A stretch of 64,000 bases of DNA from Micrococcales bacterium 72-143 (GTDB lineage Bacteria > Actinomycetota > Actinomycetes > Actinomycetales > Microbacteriaceae): positions 392,233-456,232 of the forward strand of contig MKVM01000001.1 in the NCBI GenBank assembly GCA_001898835.1, read 5' to 3'. Shown here piece after piece: positions 1-8,474 of this stretch. The notes beneath the pieces are model-generated. The model searched no databases. It saw nothing but the letters and a program-made list of their open reading frames with translations, and was not told the origin of the DNA. The stretch's first letter is position 1. Each line of letters begins with the position of its first letter. Both the position numbers and the translations under genes were made by a program.

Positions 1-1231
<1,231 letters not shown>

Positions 1232-1232
1232 G

Positions 1233-1919
1233 ATGCCGCGCGTCCCGCTGCTGCTGGGGGCGTTCGCGCCCTTCCTCGCGGTCTCGGGATTCCACCTCGC
1301 GGTGAAGCTCGCGGGGCTCGTCGAGCTCGACCGCGCCACGAAGGGACTCACGATCCCCGCGCTGCTGCTCGGCGTCGTCGTGGTGCTCGCGGTGGGGCGG
1401 TCGACCGTCCGCCCCGCCGTGCTGGCGCTCCTCGTGACGGCGCTCGCGCTGTCCTGGCTCGGCGACATGACCCTCGCGTTCTTCGAGGTCGGCCTGGCGT
1501 TCTTCCTCGCCGCGCACCTGGCCTACGTCGCGATGTTCCACGTCGCGTTCCGCCGCAGGCCGTCGTGGTGGGCGATCGGGCTCGTGCCGTGGTTCGCGGG
1601 GCTGCTGCTCGCGCTCTGGCCGTACCTCGGCGAGCGTGTGGTCATCGTGGCCGCCTACGGGGTCGTGCTCGCCTACATGGCGGCATCCGCCACGCGTGGG
1701 AACTCGCTCACCACGATCGGCGGGGCGCTGTTCGTCGCGAGCGACTCGCTGCTCGCGTTCCGGCTGTTCACCCCGCTCTTCCAGACGCCGCCCGAGGACA
1801 CGCTCATCATGGGCCTGTATCTGGCGGCGCAGCTCTGCATCGCCCTCGGGGTGCTGCGCACGGCCGTGCCGCGGGCCCCGCGCGCCCCGCATCCGAGCGA
1901 GACGCCTTCAGCCGCCTAG
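1233..1919 (+). CDS. YhhN family membrane protein (lysoplasmalogenase-like)
   Basis: A 228-residue, nearly all-hydrophobic protein with about seven to eight membrane segments. The motifs SWLGDMTLAF (about residue 75) and FFLAAHLAYV (about residue 90) match the YhhN/TMEM86 family. Some members hydrolyse the vinyl-ether bond of lysoplasmalogens; whether this one does is unknown. The ATG lies 1 nt after the gdhA stop and the gene ends at the -10 hexamer proposed for panB, so its stop codon overlaps that promoter. Confidence 0.8.
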   Translation: MPRVPLLLGAFAPFLAVSGFHLAVKLAGLVELDRATKGLTIPALLLGVVVVLAVGRSTVRPAVLALLVTALALSWLGDMTLAFFEVGLAFFLAAHLAYVAMFHVAFRRRPSWWAIGLVPWFAGLLLALWPYLGERVVIVAAYGVVLAYMAASATRGNSLTTIGGALFVASDSLLAFRLFTPLFQTPPEDTLIMGLYLAAQLCIALGVLRTAVPRAPRAPHPSETPSAA

Positions 1920-1928
1920 ACTGGCGTG

Positions 1929-2744
1929 ATGGCAGACGAGGTCGTCAAGAAGGTACGCACCCGGCATTTCCAGAACGCCAAGGCCAACGGCATCAAGATC
2001 ACCGGGCTCACGAGCTACGACCAGCTCACCGCCGCGATCTTCGACAAGGCCGGCATCGACTTCCTGCTGGTGGGCGACTCCGCGGGCAACAACGTCTTCG
2101 GCTACGAGACGACCCTGCCCGTCACGATCGATCAGCTGATCCCGCTGACGCGGGCCGTCGCGGGTGCCGTGAAGCGCGCCTTCGTCATCGGCGACATGCC
2201 GTTCGGCTCCTACGAGACGGGGCCGGATGAGGCGCTGCACACGGCGTTCCGCTTCATGAAGGAGACCGGCGCCCACGCCGTCAAACTCGAGGGCGGGGTG
2301 CGCTCCGCGGAGCAGATCCGGCGCATCGTGTCGGCCGGCATCCCGGTGATGGCGCACATCGGCTTCACGCCGCAGAGCGAGCACCAGCTCGGCGGCCACG
2401 TGATCCAGGGGCGCGGGGAGCGCATCGAGCAGCTGATCGCCGACGCGCACGCCGTGGAGGAGGCCGGCGCCTTCGCCGTCGTGCTCGAGATGGTGCCCGC
2501 GGAGGCCGCCCGCCGGATCACCGCCGAGCTCACGATCCCCACGATCTCGGTCGGCGCAGGTCCCCACACCGACGGCCAGCTGCTGGTCTGGACCGACTGG
2601 GCGGGTCTCACCACCGGCCGCCTCCCGAAGTTCGTCAAGCAGTACGCGAACCTCGCCGAGATCCTGGGGGATGCGGCGCGCGCCTGGACCGCGGACGTCG
2701 CATCCGGCGTCTACCCCGGACCCGAGCACTCCTACGACGACTGA
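1929..2744 (+). CDS. panB: 3-methyl-2-oxobutanoate hydroxymethyltransferase
   Basis: First committed step of pantothenate synthesis: transfers a hydroxymethyl group from methylenetetrahydrofolate to 2-oxoisovalerate to give ketopantoate. The product is 271 residues, the normal family length, with the N-terminal metal and substrate motif LLVGDSAGN, the GDMPFGSY segment, KLEGG and the C-terminal [11 protein letters not shown] region. The ATG at 1929 is preferred over an in-frame GTG at 1926 because a TAGACT hexamer at 1917-1922 stands 6 nt before it, the spacing expected for a leaderless transcript. No panC or panD is visible nearby. Confidence 0.95.
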   Translation: MADEVVKKVRTRHFQNAKANGIKITGLTSYDQLTAAIFDKAGIDFLLVGDSAGNNVFGYETTLPVTIDQLIPLTRAVAGAVKRAFVIGDMPFGSYETGPDEALHTAFRFMKETGAHAVKLEGGVRSAEQIRRIVSAGIPVMAHIGFTPQSEHQLGGHVIQGRGERIEQLIADAHAVEEAGAFAVVLEMVPAEAARRITAELTIPTISVGAGPHTDGQLLVWTDWAGLTTGRLPKFVKQYANLAEILGDAARAWTADVASGVYPGPEHSYDD

Positions 2745-2751
2745 CCGCGAG

Positions 2752-3567
2752 ATGGCCACCGCGCGCGTCGGGATGGCGGGGTGGACCTATGCGCCCTGGC
2801 GCGGGGTCTTCTACCCGAAGGGCCTGCGGCAGGCGGACGAGCTCCGCTACGCCTCCGAGCGTGTCACATCGATCGAGCTCAACGGCTCGTTCTACGCGCT
2901 GCAGAAGCCGACGAGCTGGCAGCGCTGGCGCGAGGACACCCCGGACGGCTTCGTGTTCGCGGTCAAGGCGCCGCGCTTCATCACCCACATCCGCCGACTC
3001 GACGACGTGGCCGAGCCGATCGCGAACTTCCTCGCGTCCGGGCTGCTCGGCCTCGGCCCGAAGCTCGGGCCGATCCTCTGGCAGCTGCCCCCGAGCCTCG
3101 AGTACGACCCCGAGCTCGTCGCACGTTTCCTCGCCCTGCTGCCCCACGACACCGGCGCCGCGCTCGAGGTCGCGCGTGGCCGCAGCGGGAGGATGCACGG
3201 CAAGGAGCTGCTGGAGATCGACGAGGTGCGACCGCTGCGCCACGCGATCGAGCCGCGCGCACACAGCTTCGACGATCAGGAGTTCGCGGACCAGGCCGCC
3301 GCGGCCGGGGTCGCCGTGGTGCTGGGCGACTCGGCGGGCCGCTGGCCGCGACTCGACTGGGTGACGGCGGACTTCGCCTATGCGCGGCTGCACGGCGACA
3401 AGGAGGTCTACACGTCCGGCTACGACGCGGCGGGCCTCGACGAGTGGGAGGAGTGGACGCGCGACCATCTCGACCACGACCGCGACGTGTACGTCTACTT
3501 CGACAACGACGTGAAGGTGCGGGCTCCCATCGACGCGATGTCGCTTCTGGAACGATTGGGTCGATGA
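2752..3567 (+). CDS. DUF72 family protein
   Basis: A 271-residue TIM-barrel-like protein of the DUF72 (YecE) family. The N-terminal GMAGWTYAPWRGVFYP and the segments FVFAVKAPRFITH, YARLHGDKEVY and the C-terminal VYVYFDNDVKVRAP are typical. The molecular function of the family is not established. The ATG at 2752 was chosen because upstream in-frame codons lie inside panB and the conserved N-terminus begins here. The gene follows panB by 7 nt and overlaps the next start codon by 4 nt. Confidence 0.85.
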   Translation: MATARVGMAGWTYAPWRGVFYPKGLRQADELRYASERVTSIELNGSFYALQKPTSWQRWREDTPDGFVFAVKAPRFITHIRRLDDVAEPIANFLASGLLGLGPKLGPILWQLPPSLEYDPELVARFLALLPHDTGAALEVARGRSGRMHGKELLEIDEVRPLRHAIEPRAHSFDDQEFADQAAAAGVAVVLGDSAGRWPRLDWVTADFAYARLHGDKEVYTSGYDAAGLDEWEEWTRDHLDHDRDVYVYFDNDVKVRAPIDAMSLLERLGR

Positions 3568-4163
3568 TCGATCCCGCCGCCCCGTCGCCGTTCCGACTTC
3601 CGCCCGCACCCGCCGAGCTCCGCCTCACGAGCGAGCGCCTCGAGCTGCGACCCCTCGGCGAGGCCGAGCTGCCGGCGATGACCGCGTACCGCGGCGACCC
3701 CGAGGTGTGCCGCTTCCTGCCCTTCCCGCCGCAGACGGTCGACGACATCCGGGGGCGCATCGGGCACATCCTCGGCTCGACGAGCCTCGAGGGCGAGAAT
3801 GCGGGGGTGGCCGTCGGCATCTTCCGGCGGGACGACGGCGAACTCATCGGCGACCTCGTGCTGTTCCACCCCGATCTCGTCAACGGCAGCGCGGAGATCG
3901 GATGGGTCCTCCGCCCCGACGTCTCGGGTCGCGGTTACGCGACGGAGGCGGTGCGCGCCCTGCTCGACGCGGCGTTCGCCGTCTACGGGCTGCGCCGCGT
4001 CGTGGCGCGGATCGACGCCGAGAACACCGCATCGGCACGCCTCGCCGAGCGGGTCGGGATGCGTCTCGAGGCCCGCCTGGTCGAGAACGAGTGGTACAAG
4101 GGCCGCTGGGGCGACGAACTCGACTACGCGATCCTCGCGCGCGAATGGACGCCGACCGGATGA
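3564..4163 (+). CDS. GNAT family acetyltransferase (RimJ/RimL-like)
   Basis: A 199-residue N-acetyltransferase of the GNAT fold that transfers acetyl from acetyl-CoA to an amine; the substrate is unknown. It shows the start LTSERLELRPLGEAEL, the acetyl-CoA loop RGYATEAVRALL in motif A, the NTASARLAERVGMR segment and the final WYKGRWGDELDYAILAREW typical of the RimJ/RimL branch. Its ATG overlaps the stop of the DUF72 gene (ATGA), which implies translational coupling. Confidence 0.85.
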   Translation: MIDPAAPSPFRLPPAPAELRLTSERLELRPLGEAELPAMTAYRGDPEVCRFLPFPPQTVDDIRGRIGHILGSTSLEGENAGVAVGIFRRDDGELIGDLVLFHPDLVNGSAEIGWVLRPDVSGRGYATEAVRALLDAAFAVYGLRRVVARIDAENTASARLAERVGMRLEARLVENEWYKGRWGDELDYAILAREWTPTG

Positions 4164-4179
4164 GGCCGTCCGGGCACGA

Positions 4180-4350
4180 TCAGCGCTCGGCTTCGTCCTC
4201 CGCGGCCCAGGCCCGCGACCGTTCGGCCGCGATCTGCGGGGCCCGTTCGGCCTCCTCGCGCGTCGCGAACGGACCGTCTCGCTCGGAGCCCAGCGACTGC
4301 GGGCCCTCCTCGACCTCACCGGTCCTGTGGTTGTACCACCACTCGGTCAT
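4180..4350 (-). CDS. small conserved actinobacterial protein (SPOR-annotated type)
   Basis: A 56-residue protein beginning [19 protein letters not shown] with a later [12 protein letters not shown] segment. This pattern (aromatic start, HRTGEVE, then a GP[FY].T..EA helix) recalls a short actinobacterial family often annotated as SPOR-domain or mislabelled methionine aminopeptidase because of its neighbour. A Shine-Dalgarno AAAGGCGG precedes the ATG and GC at third codon positions is very high, so the frame is real coding DNA. It is encoded opposite and just upstream of map; the start codons are divergent with about 30 nt between them. Function unknown. Confidence 0.75.
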   Translation of the reverse strand: MTEWWYNHRTGEVEEGPQSLGSERDGPFATREEAERAPQIAAERSRAWAAEDEAER

Positions 4351-4382
4351 CTGTCCGCCTTTCGCTCGGTACGCTTGAGCCT

Positions 4383-5267
4383 ATGCCTCGCGACGCAGCC
4401 GGTCACCTCGTCGCGGGCCGGGTCTCGCCGCTGCGTGCGGTGCCCGCCACGATCCCCCGGCCCGAGTACGTCGGCCGCCCCGGTCCGCGTCCGTTCACGG
4501 GGTCAGACGTCTACACCCCCGAGGAGATCGAGCGGATCCGCACGAGCGGTCGCATCGCGGCACAGGCCGTCGAGGCGGTCCACGACGCGATCCGGCCCGG
4601 CGTCACGACCGAGGAACTCGACCGGGTCGCGCACGAGTTCCTCGTCGCCCACGAGGCCTACCCCTCGACCCTCGGCTACCGCGGCTTCCCCAAGTCGTCG
4701 TGCACCTCGCTCAACGAGGTCATCTGCCACGGCATCCCCGACGACACCGTCCTCGAGGACGGCGACATCGTCAACGTCGACATCACCGCCTACCACGACG
4801 GCATGCACGGCGACCTCAACGCGACCTTCCTCGTCGGCGACGTTGCCCCCGAGGCGCGCGAGCTCGTCGAGCGCACGCGAGAGGCGCTGAACCGCGGCAT
4901 CAAGGCGGTGGCTCCCGGCCGCGAGATCAACGTCGTCGGGCGCGCGATCGAGAGCTACGCCCGCCGCTTCGGCTACGGCGTCGTGCGCGACTACACGGGT
5001 CACGGCGTCGGCAGCGCCTTCCACACGGGTCTCATCGTCCCCCACTACGACGCTGCACCGCGCTACGACACCGTCATGGAGGTCGGCATGGTGTTCACCA
5101 TCGAGCCCATGCTCACCCTCGGCACCCCCGAGCGCCCCGGGACGATCGAGTGGGACGAGTGGGACGACGGATGGACGATCGTCACCCGCGACCTCAGCCT
5201 CACCGCGCAGTTCGAGCACACGCTCGTCGTCACCGAGAGCGGCGCGGAGATCCTGACCCTGCCCTGA
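4383..5267 (+). CDS. map: methionine aminopeptidase, type I
   Basis: Removes the initiator methionine from nascent proteins using a dinuclear metal site. The 294-residue protein has an N-terminal extension of about 40 residues before the catalytic domain, as in many actinobacterial type I enzymes. Metal ligands and signature segments are visible: [14 protein letters not shown] (two Asp), GHGVGSAFH (His), FTIEPML (Glu) and the final [11 protein letters not shown] (Glu). A TACGCT hexamer at 4370-4375 lies 7 nt before the ATG, so the transcript is probably leaderless. Confidence 0.95.
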   Translation: MPRDAAGHLVAGRVSPLRAVPATIPRPEYVGRPGPRPFTGSDVYTPEEIERIRTSGRIAAQAVEAVHDAIRPGVTTEELDRVAHEFLVAHEAYPSTLGYRGFPKSSCTSLNEVICHGIPDDTVLEDGDIVNVDITAYHDGMHGDLNATFLVGDVAPEARELVERTREALNRGIKAVAPGREINVVGRAIESYARRFGYGVVRDYTGHGVGSAFHTGLIVPHYDAAPRYDTVMEVGMVFTIEPMLTLGTPERPGTIEWDEWDDGWTIVTRDLSLTAQFEHTLVVTESGAEILTLP

Positions 5268-5287
5268 CCGCACCACCGGAGGACACC

Positions 5288-6046
5288 ATGAGCACACTCG
5301 CCGTCGGAATCGACATCGGGGGTACCGGCATCAAGGGCGCGCTCGTCGACGTCGGAACGGGCGAGCTGGTGAGCGAACGGGTCAAGGTCGCGACGCCCGA
5401 CGGCGGCGACCCGGATGCCGTTCTCGCCGCCGTCGCGGAGCTGGTCGCCGGCTTCGGGCCCGACGCCGACGGTGTGCCGCTCGGGGTCTGCTTCCCCGCG
5501 ATCGTCCGCCGCGGGCGGACGATGTCCGCGGCCAACGTCTCCCGGCGCTGGATCGGCCTGGACGCCGAGGCGCTCTTCGAGCAGACGCTGCACCGCGGAA
5601 TCCACTTCGTGAACGACGCCGATGCGGCGGGGGTCGGCGAGTCGCGGTTCGGCGCCGCCAGGGGCACGGACGGGCTCGTCATCATGACGACACTCGGCAC
5701 AGGCATCGGCAGCGCGTTCCTCTACGACGGCGTCCTCGTTCCCAACACCGAGCTCGGCCACCTCGAGATCGACGGGGTCGACGCCGAGTCCCGCGCCTCG
5801 TACGCGGCGAAGGAGCGGGACGAACTCGACTGGGCGCCATGGGCGGCCCGGCTGCAGCGCTACTACTCGCGCGTCGAGTTCCTGTTCTCCCCCGAGCTGT
5901 TCATCGTGGGCGGCGGGGTCTCCAAGCACTACGAGGAGTTCCTGCCCCTCCTCGAGCTCGAGACGCCCATCGTCCCCGCCGTGCTGCGCAACAACGCGGG
6001 CATCCTCGGCGCCGCCTGGCTCGCAGCGCAGCCCGGCGGCAGTTGA
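5288..6046 (+). CDS. ppgK: polyphosphate glucokinase (ROK family)
   Basis: Phosphorylates glucose to glucose 6-phosphate using polyphosphate (and usually ATP) in the cytoplasm. The 252-residue protein shows the phosphate loop DIGGTGIKGA at the N-terminus, the catalytic NDADAAG, the TLGTGIGSA loop, and ELGHLEIDG, the place where the ROK family carries its EXGH motif; no canonical ROK zinc-cysteine cluster is seen, which suits this subfamily. The ATG follows an AGGA Shine-Dalgarno and lies 20 nt downstream of map, so the two may be co-transcribed. Confidence 0.92.
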   Translation: MSTLAVGIDIGGTGIKGALVDVGTGELVSERVKVATPDGGDPDAVLAAVAELVAGFGPDADGVPLGVCFPAIVRRGRTMSAANVSRRWIGLDAEALFEQTLHRGIHFVNDADAAGVGESRFGAARGTDGLVIMTTLGTGIGSAFLYDGVLVPNTELGHLEIDGVDAESRASYAAKERDELDWAPWAARLQRYYSRVEFLFSPELFIVGGGVSKHYEEFLPLLELETPIVPAVLRNNAGILGAAWLAAQPGGS

Positions 6047-6124
6047 GAGCCGTACGTTTCGGTTCGGTGAAATCTCTCGCAACCCACTGCCCCGGCATCC
6101 CCGGTGTGCATTAGGTTGGGCAGA

Positions 6125-6144
6125 CGCCCCCGAGTTGGGGGGCG
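6125..6144 (+). promoter_or_regulatory. hairpin in the 5' leader of the cold shock gene
   Basis: CGCCCCC and GGGGGCG arms surround a short GAGTT-containing loop 25 nt upstream of the cold shock ATG. Long structured leaders are common in cold shock mRNAs, but a regulatory role here is inference. Confidence 0.4.
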
Positions 6145-6168
6145 CTTGCACCAGAAGAAAGCAGTCAC

Positions 6169-6372
6169 ATGCCCAGTGGAACCGTGAAGTGGTTCAACGC
6201 CGAAAAGGGATTCGGCTTCATCACCCCCGACGACGGCGCTCAGGACGTCTTCGCGCACTACTCGGCCATCGAGGCCAAGGGGTACCGCACCCTCGAAGAG
6301 GGGCAGCGCGTCGAGTTCGAGGTCACCGAGGGCCAGAAGGGTCCGCAGGCCGCGAACATCCGCCTCGCCTGA
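6169..6372 (+). CDS. cspA: cold shock protein (CspA family)
   Basis: A 67-residue single cold-shock domain that binds single-stranded nucleic acid and melts RNA structure. RNP1 (KGFGFI, residues about 13-18) and RNP2 (DVFAHY, about 27-32) are intact and the length is typical. An AGAAGAAAGCAG stretch provides the ribosome site. A strong stem-loop follows 14 nt after the stop. The monocistronic setting with a structured leader fits this family. Confidence 0.95.
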   Translation: MPSGTVKWFNAEKGFGFITPDDGAQDVFAHYSAIEAKGYRTLEEGQRVEFEVTEGQKGPQAANIRLA

Positions 6373-6385
6373 GACGTACTCCACC

Positions 6386-6428
6386 ATGAGGAAGCGCCTC
6401 CGGGATGATCCCGGGGGCGCTTCCTCAT
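6386..6428 (+). terminator. long GC-rich stem-loop between cspA and rnpB
   Basis: A 20-bp stem with one wobble pair and a 3-nt loop. It lacks a T-tract. It lies between the convergent cspA (+) and rnpB (-) genes and abuts the rnpB 3' end, so it may serve both directions. Confidence 0.75.
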
Positions 6429-6430
6429 GC

Positions 6431-6842
6431 ACGAACGGGCCGGCCGATACGCCGGGTTCTGTCAGCCGGGGTCACGCCTCGCGGCGCGGCCCGACCGGAC
6501 GGCCATCTCTCTCGGGGATGCGTTGCCGCACCCCTCCAGCGGTCTACCCGACACCTCGGCGAGCAGCCTCATCGGTGTCTGTCTGACCTTGCTCCGGGCG
6601 AGGTTTACCCAGCGAGCCCGATCACTCGGGCCCCTGGTGGTCTCTTACACCACCGTTTCACCCTTACCCCGCCGTCCGAAGACGACGTGGCGGTCTGCTC
6701 TCTGTTGCACTTTCTCGCGGATCGCTCCGGGTGGGTGTTACCCACCACCCTGCTCTGCGGAGCCCGGACGTTCCTCGGCACGCGCCCGGCGCCTTCGAGA
6801 GGCACCGTGCGCGCGACGCGACCGTCTGGCCGACCCGTTCGC
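6431..6842 (-). ncRNA. rnpB: RNase P RNA, bacterial type A
   Basis: Catalytic RNA of RNase P, which matures tRNA 5' ends. On the minus strand the conserved GAGGAACGTCCGGGCTCC (6759-6776) lies near the 5' end and ACAGAACCCGGCGTATCGG (6444-6462) at the 3' end. The two termini pair over 14 bp (6432-6445 with 6828-6841, one wobble), giving helix P1 and fixing the limits at about 412 nt. The exact ends are good to a few bases. Confidence 0.95.
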
Positions 6843-6879
6843 GACCCTCAGGATACTCGACGGTCCCCGCGCCCGGAGG

Positions 6880-7620
6880 TCAGAGTCCGGACTCCGCCGT
6901 CCGCACCAGGATCGCGCTCGAATCCGGGCACAGCAGCACATCGTCGGGTGCCGCGGCGCGCACCGCGCCCAGATCGGTCGCGTTGAGCGCGACGCCGCTC
7001 GCGCTCGAGACCCCGCCGCGCAGGTGCGAGGCGCCGGCCCCGTAGCGCGCGCGCTGCTTCTCGTAGAGGGCGAGCAGCTCGGCCGGAACGCGTGCGGCGA
7101 CCGTGGCGCGATCCGCCGCGGTGCGTGCGCGATCCTGCTCGATCGCGGAGGCCGCCGCGTCGCGCGCCTCGGTCGTCGCGGCGACCTCGGCCTCGTGCGC
7201 ATCCAACTGCAGACGGATCGACGAGAGCGCCACCTCCAGCTCCTCGACCTTCTCCATCACCACGAGCTCGATCTCCTCCAGCTCGTCGCGGCGACGGGCG
7301 AGCGCGGCGAGCTCCTGCTCGAGCGCCTGGACGTCCTTCATCGACGAGCTGGACTCGAGCCGGCCCCGATCCCGCTCGATGCGCGCCTCGACGACCGCGA
7401 CGTCCGACTCGACGCGCCCGAGCTCGGCCCGCGCGTCCTCGAGCGCACCGAGCTGCTCGGCGACCGAGCGCCGCAGCGTGTCGCTCGACGTGGCGAGCTC
7501 CGCGAGCCGCGCGGTCTCGGGGATGGTGCGCAGGCGGTGATCCAGCTGCTGCAGCCGCGTGTCGAACTCCTGCAGCTCGAGCAGCAGCGCCTGGTCTTCT
7601 GGGGCGGCCTTGAGGCCCAT
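6880..7620 (-). CDS. COG1579-type coiled-coil protein with degenerate zinc ribbon
   Basis: A 246-residue protein: residues about 10-170 form long heptad-rich coiled coils (LLELQEFDTRLQQLDHRL, KDVQALEQELAALARRR), followed by a conserved small C-terminal domain with VPAELLALYEKQRARYG and ending ILVRTAESGL. In the COG1579 family the C-terminal domain is a zinc ribbon with two Cys pairs; here only one cysteine (LLCPDS) remains and the other positions are Gly, Ser or Asn. The fold is probably retained without zinc. Function in the family is unclear; nucleic-acid binding has been suggested. It lies 31 nt downstream of the Nif3-like gene. Confidence 0.8.
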   Translation of the reverse strand: MGLKAAPEDQALLLELQEFDTRLQQLDHRLRTIPETARLAELATSSDTLRRSVAEQLGALEDARAELGRVESDVAVVEARIERDRGRLESSSSMKDVQALEQELAALARRRDELEEIELVVMEKVEELEVALSSIRLQLDAHEAEVAATTEARDAAASAIEQDRARTAADRATVAARVPAELLALYEKQRARYGAGASHLRGGVSSASGVALNATDLGAVRAAAPDDVLLCPDSSAILVRTAESGL

Positions 7621-7651
7621 ACGGTTTCCGTTCCTGTCGGTGTCGGGGAGG

Positions 7652-8470
7652 TCAGATGAGGGCGAAGTCCCACGGATCGGTGCGCAGCTCGCTCACCGTC
7701 ACGGTCACGCCGGGGAGAGCCTCGCGCAGCGACGCGGCGGCCTCCTCGAGCCACAGCCACTCGGCCGCCCAGTGCGAGACGTCGAGCAGCGCGGGCCCGC
7801 CCGCGACCCGGGCCTCCTCGCGCGCCTCAGAGGCCGGGTGATGACGCAGGTCGCTCGTGATGTACACATCGGCGCCGCGCACCTCCGGATGGCCGAGCAG
7901 CGAGTCCCCCGCGCCGGCGCACAGCGCGACGCGCTGCACCTCGGCGAAGTAGTCGCCCGACCCCCGGATGCCCTGCGCCGTCGCGGGGAGGATCTCCTGC
8001 AGGCCGCGGGCGAGCTCACCGAGGGTCATCGGTTCGGGCAGCTCGCCGACGCGTCCGAGGCCGAGGGCTGCATCCGCCGTCGACGGCACGATCGGACGGA
8101 CGCTCTCCAGCCCGAGCCGCCCGGCGAGCACGGCAGAGGTGCCGTCGGCGACGATGTCCGCGTTGGTGTGCGCCGCGAGCAGCGCGCAGCCACCACGGAT
8201 GAGGCGCGCCAGCACGGCGCCCTTATAGCGGTCCTCGGCGACCGAGGTGACGCCGCGCAGCAGCAGCGGATGGTGCACGAGCAGCAGCTGCGCACCCCGC
8301 TCCACCGCCTCATCCGCCGTCTCGACGACCGCGTCGACGGCGAGATGCACCGACGAGACCTCGGCAGCGGGGTCACCGGCGACGAGACCGGGCGCATCCC
8401 ACGCCTCGGCCCCCGCGAGCGGCCAGAGGGCGTGGGCGACCTCGGTCACGCGTGCGAGGGTGGGTGCCAC
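7652..8470 (-). CDS. Nif3-like dinuclear metal centre protein
   Basis: A 272-residue member of the Nif3/YbgI family, toroidal hexamers with two metals per subunit; some annotations call it GTP cyclohydrolase 1 type 2, but the function is unsettled. Metal-binding motifs LLLVHHPLLLRG (about residues 62-73), AAHTNADI and the C-terminal DVSHWAAEW are visible. A GTG start is used; a TAGACT hexamer (8477-8482) sits 6 nt before it, implying a leaderless transcript. It probably shares an operon with the downstream COG1579 gene. Confidence 0.88.
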   Translation of the reverse strand: MAPTLARVTEVAHALWPLAGAEAWDAPGLVAGDPAAEVSSVHLAVDAVVETADEAVERGAQLLLVHHPLLLRGVTSVAEDRYKGAVLARLIRGGCALLAAHTNADIVADGTSAVLAGRLGLESVRPIVPSTADAALGLGRVGELPEPMTLGELARGLQEILPATAQGIRGSGDYFAEVQRVALCAGAGDSLLGHPEVRGADVYITSDLRHHPASEAREEARVAGGPALLDVSHWAAEWLWLEEAAASLREALPGVTVTVSELRTDPWDFALI

Positions 8471-8474
8471 GACC

